Assembly (NCBI GenBank): GCA_963776565.1
Contig: CAVZNF010000011.1
Span: 163,657-227,656 of the forward strand
Direction of reading: 5' to 3'
DNA: 64,000 nucleotides
DNA from: GMQP-bins7 sp963776565
Lineage (GTDB): Bacteria > Actinomycetota > Thermoleophilia > Gaiellales > Gaiellaceae
Shown in pieces: positions 16,661 through 24,618 of the stretch (position 1 is the stretch's first letter; each line of letters starts with the position of its first letter). Under the pieces are notes generated by a model. The model was not told the origin of the DNA, ran no database searches, and saw only the letters and a list, made by a program, of their open reading frames with translations. Both the position numbers and the translations under genes were made by a program.

Positions 16661-17690
16661 CTACACGCGTCGAGACGGTTCGCTCGAGCAGTCACCTGGA
16701 TCGAGAAGCCGCGGATCGAGCAGTGTGCGCAATGACGGCACGACACGCTCCGCGCCGAAGCCCGCCAGAAGCTCGGCGTGGTCGGCCTCCCCGACGCCGA
16801 TGACCATGAGCACCCGCCGAGCGTCCCGCTGCGACTCCGGCCGGGCTGCTGGTAAAGGTCGCGGCCTCAGCGGGAAGCACGTCGAGTCGGCGACACGCGG
16901 CGAGCAGCACATCCGGCGCGGGAAGCGAACGCAAGCAGTCGGATCGTATGACCTCGGCGTCGATGCGCACGTCGATGAGCGCCGCGAACCCTGAGAGCTC
17001 GAGCACCTTGAACGTGTTGGCGCTCGCCGAGATCGCCGCGCACTTGACGCCGGCTCGGTGGGCGGCCTCGAGGTAGCGCCGAGCCCCGAGAGACTCGGTT
17101 ACGCCGCGCTCGCTCAGCCTCCTCGTCAGCATCGCGCCCTTTCGGTTTGCCAAGCCATTTGCTGTCTCCGTCCCCGGTGGGTCGTCGGTCAACCCTTCGG
17201 GGAGTCGGATCCCGCGGCTCCGCAAGAACGCGTGGACGCCTTCGAGTCTCGGGCGTCCGTCGAGATACGACCGGTAGTCGGCGACGCGGTCGAAGGGGAT
17301 GAAGTGCCAGCCCGTCTGCCGCGAGGAGCGCAGCAAGAAGTCGTCGAAGACCTCGCCCCATGCCCAGGCGTGCACGGCAGCGCTGTCCGTAAGGACTCGC
17401 TCGAGGTCGAAGATGCAAGCGTGCACGGCCTCGGGGAGGCCGAGCATGGTGTTCCGTACGGGAGCCGGCGACAGCCACGGCCTCGGTTGGGGTCGGGCGA
17501 CGCGCGCCACGGCTTCGAGGAGACGGGCAGTCTGCTGGCGCTCCCGCACGAGATGCTGTTTCCTCTCCCGCAGATCGTCGTCCGGCACCGATCCGGTCGC
17601 GGCCCACAAGGCCTTGTCCGCGGCGTCGAGCGCCCGTTGCCAGTAGGCGCTGAGCGGCTCGAGCTCCAGGCGGCTCGGCGCCGTCTGCAC
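16661..17690 (-). CDS. HAD-superfamily beta-phosphoglucomutase-like hydrolase (frameshift, altered motif I)
   Basis: Haloacid-dehalogenase fold protein with a long helical N-terminal extension of about 85 residues (DAADKALWAATGSVPDDDLRERKQ). Motif I is ACIFDLERVLTDS: the usual D-x-D-G-V has become D-x-E-R-V, so the second catalytic aspartate is replaced by glutamate. The cap contains WHFIPFDRVADYRSYLDGRPRLEGV, and motif II is AISASANTF. Near 16803 the frame breaks: CRRLDVLPAEAATFTSSPAGVAAG continues in another frame as MVIGVGEADHAELLAGFGAE, restored by one base. The likely start is GTG 17690. Substrate unknown; the motif change suggests weak or different activity. Confidence 0.75.
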
Positions 17691-17926
17691 TCCTCCAACG
17701 GAAGCTCCATCCCTCGCTCGCGGCTTCTTCGTCGTCGTCGCGGCGCGGCCGTAGAGACGGTGGGCGAACGGACGGGGCCGCCATGGTGGTCATCACACAC
17801 GCAGGATCTGCGTCCGGTGCTCGGTTCGCCTCCGCAATAGCGCGCGCTCCACGTGCGGACGGTTACCGACGCCAGGCGAGGACGGCGACGGCCCTCGCGC
17901 ACGCGGCGCGAGAGCCGTCCGTCGGG

Positions 17927-18949
17927 TCATACGTGTGCGGGCACTCCGGCGGTGACGAGTTGGGCGAGCTCCACGAGACGATTCGAGTAGCCCCACTCGT
18001 TGTCGTACCACGAGACGATCTTGACCTGGGTTGCGTCCACGACGGTCGTCAGCGGCGCGTCGAAGATCGACGAGTACGGTGACTTCACGATGTCCGAAGA
18101 GACGAGCGGCTCCTCGCTGTACTGGAGGATGCCGGCGAGCTCGCCGCGGTCTGCGCGAGCGGCGAAGAGCGCATTGACCTCGTCCACGGAGGTGGGACGT
18201 TCGACCTCGACGGTGAGATCGACGAGCGATCCAGTCGGCACGGGCACACGAACCGCGAAGCCGTGGAGCTTGCCGGCCAGCGCCGGCACGACGAGTCCGA
18301 TCGCCTTCGCGGCGCCGGTCGACGTCGGCACGAGGTTCGCCGCTGCGGAGCGAGCGCGGCGATAGTCCTTGTGCGGTCCGTCGAGCAGCATTTGGTCGCC
18401 CGTGTACGCGTGCACGGTCGTCATGACGCCATGCCGGATGCCAATCGACTCGTGCAGCACCTTGGCGATCGGCGCGAGACAGTTCGTCGTGCACGACGCG
18501 TTCGAGATGATGTCGTGTGCGCCGGGATCGTACGTGTCGAAGTTGATCCCGAGTGCAACGGTGATGTCCGCATCCTTCGCAGGGGCGGAGACGATCACCT
18601 TCTTCGCGCCGGCCGCGAGATGCTTCGCCGCCTCAGCTCTGCTCCGAAAGCGACCTGTCGATTCGATGACGACGTCGACGCCCAGGGCGGCCCACGGCAA
18701 TGCCGCCGGGTCTCTTTCCATCGGCGTCATGATCTCATTGCCATCGACAAGGATGGCGTCGTCTGCCGCAGTCACTGTTCCAGGGAACCGGCCGTAGACG
18801 GTGTCGTACTTGAGCAGGTGTGCGAGCATCGCCGGGTCGGCGACGTCATTGATCGCGGCCCACTCGATGTCGGCGCCCGATTCGTACGCCGCGCGAAATG
18901 CAGCGCGGCCCGTCCGACCGAAGCCGTTGATTGCTACACGAACGCTCAT
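17927..18949 (-). CDS. gap: Glyceraldehyde-3-phosphate dehydrogenase, type I
   Basis: Converts glyceraldehyde-3-phosphate to 1,3-bisphosphoglycerate with NAD(P)+. 340 residues. NAD fold VAINGFGRTGRAAFRAA, catalytic SNASCTTNCLAPIAKVL, phosphate site PTSTGAAKA, and the end WYDNEWGYSNRL. ATG 18949 is preceded by AGGGAGGAG. It starts 13 bases after the universal stress protein gene, so the two are very likely co-transcribed. No pgk or tpi follows, so this is a lone copy, perhaps serving the phosphoketolase route encoded at 24619, which yields glyceraldehyde-3-phosphate. Confidence 0.95.
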   Translation of the reverse strand: MSVRVAINGFGRTGRAAFRAAYESGADIEWAAINDVADPAMLAHLLKYDTVYGRFPGTVTAADDAILVDGNEIMTPMERDPAALPWAALGVDVVIESTGRFRSRAEAAKHLAAGAKKVIVSAPAKDADITVALGINFDTYDPGAHDIISNASCTTNCLAPIAKVLHESIGIRHGVMTTVHAYTGDQMLLDGPHKDYRRARSAAANLVPTSTGAAKAIGLVVPALAGKLHGFAVRVPVPTGSLVDLTVEVERPTSVDEVNALFAARADRGELAGILQYSEEPLVSSDIVKSPYSSIFDAPLTTVVDATQVKIVSWYDNEWGYSNRLVELAQLVTAGVPAHV

Positions 18950-18962
18950 CTGAAACTCCTCC

Positions 18963-19376
18963 CTAGTGCACGATCAGGACGTCGCAGTGCGCGCGGCGCT
19001 CGACCGTATCGCTGACGCTCAGACCGAGGAGTCGGGCGATGAATCCAGGCTCGCTCGTTCCGACGACGATCATGTCGGCCCAGTGCTTCTCGGCCGTCTC
19101 CACGATCAGGTCCGCCGGATCGCCAAGGCCCACGACGTAGTCCGCCGCGACCATGTTCTCATCGAGCACGGCCTTTGCGTGGAGCAGTTCCTCGCGATGC
19201 AGCTCGGGTGGATCCGCGGGATCGACGGGGCCGATCCCATGGCCCGCGGGCACCAGGACGGGTGCGACGCTGACGACGACGACGTAACCCTCGAGTAGCT
19301 TGGCGAGCTCGCATGTGCGCTTCAGCGCGCGCTTCGCCGACTCGGAGTCGTCGTACCCGAGAACGATTCTCTTCAT
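18963..19376 (-). CDS. Universal stress protein (UspA family)
   Basis: 137 residues. Starts KRIVLGYDDSESAKRALKRTC and ends with MIVVGTSEPGFIARLLGLSVSDTVERRAHCDVLIVH. The G-x2-G-x9-G(S/T) ATP motif is degenerate (GTSEPGFIARLLGLSVS lacks the second glycine), so nucleotide binding is doubtful. Its closest local relative is the protein encoded at 29668, which shares the GIGPVDPADPP / GMGPYDPSDPP loop. ATG 19376 follows AAAGGAGGTGTCTC. First gene of a usp-gap operon. Confidence 0.88.
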   Translation of the reverse strand: MKRIVLGYDDSESAKRALKRTCELAKLLEGYVVVVSVAPVLVPAGHGIGPVDPADPPELHREELLHAKAVLDENMVAADYVVGLGDPADLIVETAEKHWADMIVVGTSEPGFIARLLGLSVSDTVERRAHCDVLIVH

Positions 19377-19427
19377 GAGACACCTCCTTTGACTCTCGGA
19401 GGTTCCCGCGCTCCGGTTGCGGTGGCA

Positions 19428-19443
19428 TCGGGAGAACCCTGCA
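19428..19443. promoter_or_regulatory. Candidate regulon site (degenerate)
   Basis: TCGGGAGAACCCTGCA shares GGAGAACCC with the reverse strand of the site at 21647. It lies 51 bases before the usp-gap operon and 59 bases before the divergent SRPBCC gene. Confidence 0.3.
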
Positions 19444-19502
19444 CGGAGGCGACGGCTTTCTACGCGGTGACGCCCCGACCCCGCAGCTGTAAGGCTGCGT
19501 GC

Positions 19503-20126
19503 ATGAGATTGCGCTCGGTTCTCGTCGCCTCGGTGGGACTGGCGACGCTCTACCGCCTCTTTCTGCGCGAGCAGATCCTGACCTGGGGTACGACGAAGGA
19601 CGAGGCCACTAGAACGCTTCCAGGGGACGAGTTGCTCGAAACTGCCGACGGGATCGCCACACGCGCGATCGGGATAGATGCGCCGCCCGGCGCGATCTGG
19701 CCGTGGATTGCACAGATGGGGCCTTCGCCGCGCGGCGGCGCGTACACGTTCGACTGGATAGAGAACCTGCTCGGGTTGAACATGCATAGCGTCGACACTG
19801 TCCTGCCCGAGTATCAGCACCCACAGATCGGCGACACGATCGGCTACGGGCCGAATCACATGCGCATCGAGCGCGTCGAGCCGGAGCACGTCCTCTCGTG
19901 GCGCTCCGAGGACGGCAACTGGGTCTGGACGTTCGTCATCGAACCGGGCGAGGGCACGACGCGGCTGATCAGTCGCAACCGCTTTCGCCTGCCTACGCTC
20001 GCAGCCCGTCTCGGCATGGCTTTCATGGAGCCCGCGTCGCTCGTGATGGAGTCGAAGATGCTGCGTGGGATCAAGGTGCGCTCTGAGAGCCTCGATCGCC
20101 AGCGCTCGGCGGCGTCCGGGGCCTGA
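19503..20126 (+). CDS. SRPBCC-fold protein
   Basis: 207 residues from ATG 19503. After a hydrophobic N-terminus (LRSVLVASVGLATLYRLFL) comes a START/Bet v 1-like (SRPBCC) domain: IGIDAPPGAIWPWIAQMGPSPRGGAYTFDWIENL, VLSWRSEDGNWVWTFVIEP, TTRLISRNRFRLP. Such domains bind lipids or hydrophobic ligands in a deep pocket. No catalytic residue can be assigned. It converges with the next minus-strand gene, overlapping it by 56 bases tail to tail. Confidence 0.72.
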   Translation: MRLRSVLVASVGLATLYRLFLREQILTWGTTKDEATRTLPGDELLETADGIATRAIGIDAPPGAIWPWIAQMGPSPRGGAYTFDWIENLLGLNMHSVDTVLPEYQHPQIGDTIGYGPNHMRIERVEPEHVLSWRSEDGNWVWTFVIEPGEGTTRLISRNRFRLPTLAARLGMAFMEPASLVMESKMLRGIKVRSESLDRQRSAASGA

Positions 20127-20670
20127 ACCCTTCCCTAATCCGAACGATCCATGACTCGATGTCTTCGCGCCGCGCCGCGTCATCGAAGAGCGGGCTGACC
20201 GTACCGTCGGTCAGGAATCGCCTGCAAGCAACGGCACATGCGGGGTCGAGCTCGAGGTCGCGGTCTTCAAGCTCGCACGCGAGCGCCTCGAGCTCCTCGG
20301 CCTGGGCCAGGATCGGCGAGTTGCCCGCGACGGCGGCTGTGCACAGCCAGCTTCGGACGAGCGCGGCCGAGTTGCTCCTGCGCTCCATGCAAACGTCGCG
20401 CGCGGCGTACGACAACACCTCCGGGATGACGTACGCATCGCGCTCGTCAGCGAGTCGGTCGACGATGTCCCAGCGCTGCCAGAACGTGCGCATCCCGAGC
20501 ATTCCGACCGCGAGGCCTGCGACGAAGAGCGGCAGTACAACCGGTGCGTAGATCGTGGTCATTGCGAGCGATGCGGCGAGAGCCAGGGCGCTGAGCCCGA
20601 GCTGGTACCGCTCCTCGTGGCGCAGCTCAAGGAGGCGCGTCTCGGCTTCGTCGATCGCGCGCGCGTACAT
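20071..20670 (-). CDS. Membrane protein of unknown function
   Basis: About 199 residues. An N-terminal helix rich in E and R (MYARAIDEAETRLLELRHEERYQ) precedes two closely spaced membrane segments (LGLSALALAASLAMTTIYAPVVLPLFVAGLAVGMLGM), then a cytoplasmic alpha-helical domain with three cysteines (VCMERR, LACELEDRD, PACAVACRR). I do not recognise a family. ATG 20670 is preferred; a TTG at 20697 would put the start inside a palindrome. A strong regulon palindrome lies 56 bases upstream. Confidence 0.6.
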   Translation of the reverse strand: MYARAIDEAETRLLELRHEERYQLGLSALALAASLAMTTIYAPVVLPLFVAGLAVGMLGMRTFWQRWDIVDRLADERDAYVIPEVLSYAARDVCMERRSNSAALVRSWLCTAAVAGNSPILAQAEELEALACELEDRDLELDPACAVACRRFLTDGTVSPLFDDAARREDIESWIVRIREGFRPRTPPSAGDRGSQSAP

Positions 20671-20688
20671 GTCTGCAGGCTCCGCGAC

Positions 20689-20704
20689 CGCGGGCAAACC
20701 CGCG
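20689..20704. promoter_or_regulatory. Inverted repeat CGCGGGCAAACCCGCG
   Basis: Perfect six-base arms, starting 19 bases before the ATG at 20670. It resembles the regulon palindrome and lies 22 bases from a stronger copy, so the two may be a paired operator. Confidence 0.45.
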
Positions 20705-20726
20705 TCCGAGGATCAGCGGACGCGTA

Positions 20727-20742
20727 TGCGGGTTTTGCCGCA
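20727..20742. promoter_or_regulatory. Candidate operator TGCGGGTTTTGCCGCA
   Basis: Inverted repeat with five-base arms and a six-base centre, 56 bases before the ATG at 20670. Member of the window-wide set. Confidence 0.55.
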
Positions 20743-20827
20743 CTCTGCTTGCAGGTCTGAAGACACGCACGCGGACAACGCCGTTCTGTCGTAACGACCA
20801 CGGAGATCGCAGCCGGATTCCCCGTGC

Positions 20828-21610
20828 TCAGAGCAACACGAGCACGAATACGAGCATGGCGAGCGCAGAACCGGCGACCGTGTAGGCAACCGTCAGTGGT
20901 CTCGTGGTCTCGAGCGCTTCGGGAATGAGGTCGGCGACGACGAGCCAGAGCATCGCACCGGCTGCGAACCCGAGTCCGACAGGAAGGAACGCTGCAAATG
21001 CCTCGACGAAGAGAAAGGCGGGCACCGCCATCAGAGGCTGCGGAAGGCTCGAGAAGATGCTCCAGGCGGCCGCCGCCCGCGTCGATGCGCCTCGAGGGAT
21101 GAGCACCAGGCTGATCGCAAGCCCTTCAGGGATGTTGTGTACGGCGATCGCAACGCCTATCAGGATCCCGAACGTTTCCTGGACGCCAAATGCAACACCA
21201 ACTCCCACGCCCTCTGCGAAGGAGTGGAGGGTCATGATTCCGACGATGAGCAGCGCCTTCCGCGCATCTGCACCTTCGAGCGCCCCAAGGTGCAACTCGC
21301 GGCCGTGGTCGATGACTCGTCGCGAGATGAAGATGAAGACGACGCCCGCCACCACTCCAAGGGCGGTCCGCTCGAGTCCGTATCGCGAGCCTTCGTAGCA
21401 GAGCCCTGCGCTGGCGCCGAGCATGAAGCCCGCCGCAAGACCATTCGCCGTTCCAAGCCATGACCGATCGGGCGAACCTGTGAAAACGAACGGCAACGCC
21501 CCCAGACCCGTGGCCAATGCGGTCCCAAGCGCGATCGCGAAGACGGCGAGCACTTCCATCGTCCGCAATCTGACCACTCGCACCGGCGCGCGGCGCGCGT
21601 AGTTGTCCAC
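20828..21610 (-). CDS. ZIP-family divalent metal transporter
   Basis: 260 residues, eight predicted membrane helices. The two metal-site helices carry HSFAEGVGVGVAFG and HNIPEGLAISLVL, the hallmark of ZIP proteins (zinc, iron or manganese uptake into the cytoplasm). GTG 21610 is the longest start; ATG 21559 is equally possible and would still leave the first helix intact. A palindromic site at 21647-21661 lies upstream, shared with the divergent acyl-CoA synthetase gene. Confidence 0.86.
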   Translation of the reverse strand: MDNYARRAPVRVVRLRTMEVLAVFAIALGTALATGLGALPFVFTGSPDRSWLGTANGLAAGFMLGASAGLCYEGSRYGLERTALGVVAGVVFIFISRRVIDHGRELHLGALEGADARKALLIVGIMTLHSFAEGVGVGVAFGVQETFGILIGVAIAVHNIPEGLAISLVLIPRGASTRAAAAWSIFSSLPQPLMAVPAFLFVEAFAAFLPVGLGFAAGAMLWLVVADLIPEALETTRPLTVAYTVAGSALAMLVFVLVLL

Positions 21611-21646
21611 ATCTCGGTTGGATGAGCCAGCGTCGAGGGCCCGTTC

Positions 21647-21661
21647 TGCGGGTTCTCCGCA
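21647..21661. promoter_or_regulatory. Candidate operator TGCGGGTTCTCCGCA
   Basis: Inverted repeat with five-base arms in the divergent gap between the ZIP gene (36 or 87 bases, depending on its start) and the Pat-like gene (131 bases). Confidence 0.55.
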
Positions 21662-21792
21662 GCGCCGTCAGCATGGCACCGCACTCATGGTTCAGGTATT
21701 TGGGCCAGCATGTACCGAGTGATTGCCGCCGCAGCATCAGGTTCTTTCTCCGGATGGACCGACGAACCCTTGGGTTGGCGTCGGTGACATCA

Positions 21793-24452
21793 ATGGACAG
21801 CCCAGTCGACGTCGTAGACGTCATCCTTCGAGACGGGAGCACGCTAAGGCTGCGCGCCCCCGAAGAAGCTGATCGCGAGCCGCTCGTGCAGTTCTTCGAC
21901 GAGCTTTCCCCCCGCAGCCTGTATCTGCGATTCCATGGTCAGCCCACGGTCGACGATCGGCTCGTCGAACCGGTCCTCGAATCAGACTGGATCGAGCGCG
22001 GAGCGCTCCTCGCGTCAACGACGGAGACGGGCGGAGATCGAATCGTCGCTCTGGCCAACTACGTTCGGCTTCGCGATCCTGCGAGCGCCGAGGTCGCCTT
22101 CACCGTGGCCGACGCCTATCAGGGCAGGGGCATCGCGACGCGCTTGCTCGAGCAGCTGGCCGCGCTTGCCGCAGCTCGTGGGATCGAGCGATTCGTCGGG
22201 GAGGTGATGGCCGACAACGCGCCGATGATCGGCGTCTTCGAAGGGGTGGGCTTCGAGGTCTCGAGAACCTTTGCCGGCGGCGAGGTGGAGATGACATTTC
22301 CCATCGCGACCACACCCGACTACGCCTCACGCGTCGAGGCACGCGACCACACCGCGGTCGTCGCATCGCTGGGGCCGTTCTTCGAGGCGCGCTCGGTCGC
22401 CGTCATTGGAGCGTCGCCTCGCCGGGGCACGATCGGCGGCGAGCTCTTCCGCAACATCCTCGCGGGCGAGTTCGTCGGGGCCGCCTACCCGGTGAACCGT
22501 AACGGTGAGTCGGTGGCCGGCGTTCGCGGATACGGCTCGATCGTCGATGTACCCGACCCAGTCGACCTAGCGGTTGTCTGCGTCCCAGCGGCCGCAGTTC
22601 TGGAGTCGGTGGGCTCCGCACTCGACGCCGGCATTCGTGCCGTCTGCGTCATCTCGGCCGGATTCGCGGAGGTCGGTTCCGAAGGGGAGGAGCGGCAACG
22701 CGCGCTTCTCGCCGCGATCCGTGCGCATGGAGCGCGCCTTCTCGGACCGAACTGCCTCGGCATCTCGTCCGCGGCGGTACGGCTCAATGCGACGTTCGCC
22801 TCGCGGTCGGCACCGCCGGGCAACATCGGGTTCTCCTCCCAGAGCGGCGCGCTCGGGCTGGCGCTGCTCGAAGCGACCGAGTCCCGGGGTCTCGGCCTGT
22901 CCGCATTCGTCTCGATCGGGAACAAGGCGGACGTCTCCTCGAACGACCTGCTCGAGTGGTGGGAGGACGATCCGGCGACGGAGGTCGTCCTGCTCTACCT
23001 CGAGTCGTTCGGAAACCCGAGACGATTCGGGACGATCGCTCGCCGCGTAGCGCGAACGAAGCCCATTCTTGCGGTCAAGAGCGGAACGACAGGTGCCGGC
23101 GCCCGGGCAGCGAGCTCGCACACCGCGGCGCTGGCCGGCTCGGAGGCCGCGGTCGACGCTCTCTTCCATCAAGCGGGTGTCATCCGAGCAAGCTCTCTGG
23201 AGGAGCTCATCGACGTCGCAACTCTTCTCTCGACGCAGCCGATGCCTCGAGGACGACGCGTGGCAGTCCTGACGAACGCCGGAGGTCTCGGGATCCTGTG
23301 CGCGGATGCCTGCGAGGCGGTCGGGCTGGAGCTACCGCAACTCAGCGAGGAGACCGTTCGAGCGATCGCGCCGCTGCTGCCGGGCGAAGCGAGTCTCGCG
23401 AATCCGGTCGACATGCTCGGCTCGGCGTCCGACCGCTCGTACGAGCAGGTCTTGCCGTTCTTGCTGGCTGACACCGCGGTCGATGCGATAGTCGCCCTGT
23501 TCGTGCCGGCTGTGAGCGCCACCGCCGAAGCAGTTGGTGGCGCGATAGCTCGCGCAGCCACGGCAGCGGCCGAGGACAAGCCTGTCCTCGCAGTCGTCAT
23601 GAGCGCGGAAGGCATTCCGATGTCCCTCCGGGCGGAGCAAGAGGTCGCCGCCTTCACCTACCCGGAGTCGGCTGCGCGCGCACTCGGCCGGGCCGCCGAG
23701 CGTGCCGATTGGCTGCGGCGGCCGCTGGGATCCGTCCCCGAGGTCGACGGCGTCGACGCCGAAGCGGCGCTTGCCGTCACGGCGTGCGGTTCTCGGCGAG
23801 ACGGATGGCCGCTGGCTCGAGCCCGGCGAGAGCACGCAGACTCCTGCTCGCCTACGGGATCCCACTCGTGCCCGAGCGCGTCGCAACATCCGCAGACGAC
23901 GCAATTGAGGCCGCGGTCGAGCTCGGCTATCCCGTCGTGATCAAGACGGCAGCGGCGGGTGCACACAAGACCGAGACAGGTGGCATCGCTCTCGATCTGG
24001 CGAGCGATGCGGCGGTTCGATCCGCCGTAGAGCGGATCGGGCTGCCCGTCGTCGTGCAGCCGATGATCTCGGGAGGAACCGAGCTCCTCGCCGGTCTCGT
24101 CCAGGACCCGGTGTTCGGCCCGCTCGTCGCGTTCGGACCAGGTGGCGTCCTTGCCGAGCTGATCGGTGAAGCGTCGTTCCGGATCGCTCCGCTGACGGAC
24201 GTCGATGCCGAGGAGCTCGTGTTGGAGGGGAAGGCCGGCCGCCTCGTGCGTGGGTTCCGGGGTGCACCCGCGACAGACGTGCACGCTCTCGTCGATCTCG
24301 TTCAACGCCTCGCGCGCCTCGGGCTGGACGTGCCCGCGGTTGCGGAGCTGGATCTCAACCCGGTGCTGGGACTTCCGGACCGATGCATCGCCGTCGATGC
24401 CCGTGTGCGCATCCAGCGCCCTGCAGCCCATACGCCTATGAAGACGTGGTAG
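21793..24452 (+). CDS. GNAT acetyltransferase fused to ADP-forming acyl-CoA synthetase (Pat-like; two frameshifts)
   Basis: About 886 residues once joined. Residues 1-175 are a GNAT domain (FTVADAYQGRGIATRLLEQLA is the acetyl-CoA loop). The CoA-binding and ligase domains follow: VAVIGASPRRGTIGGELFRNI, LLGPNCLGI, SQSGALGLALLE, and AASSHTAALAGSEAAVDALF, which holds the phosphohistidine. The ATP-grasp beta part (LLLAYGIPLVPERVATS, VVIKTAAAGAHKTETGG, LDLNPVL) lies in another frame. Two extra bases, near 23784 and 23831, explain the break; GETDGRWLEPGES lies between them in the third frame. GNAT-first order matches actinobacterial protein acetyltransferases. It may make acetyl-CoA from acetate or acetylate proteins; the xfp-ackA neighbours make acetate metabolism likely. 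Confidence 0.85.
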
Positions 24453-24618
24453 GGGCCGCCGTCTCGCAGGTGTCGTCCCCCGGCGCAGACCAAGCACGTG
24501 ATTTTCCGAACTACGTGATCTTCGAGAACCCTCGTGTGAGCCTCCTCGTCATCGTGACCCCAGCATGGTTCTCTGGTCACGCCACTCCCAATCTGCTTGC
24601 GCCCCTACCATCGAGCGC

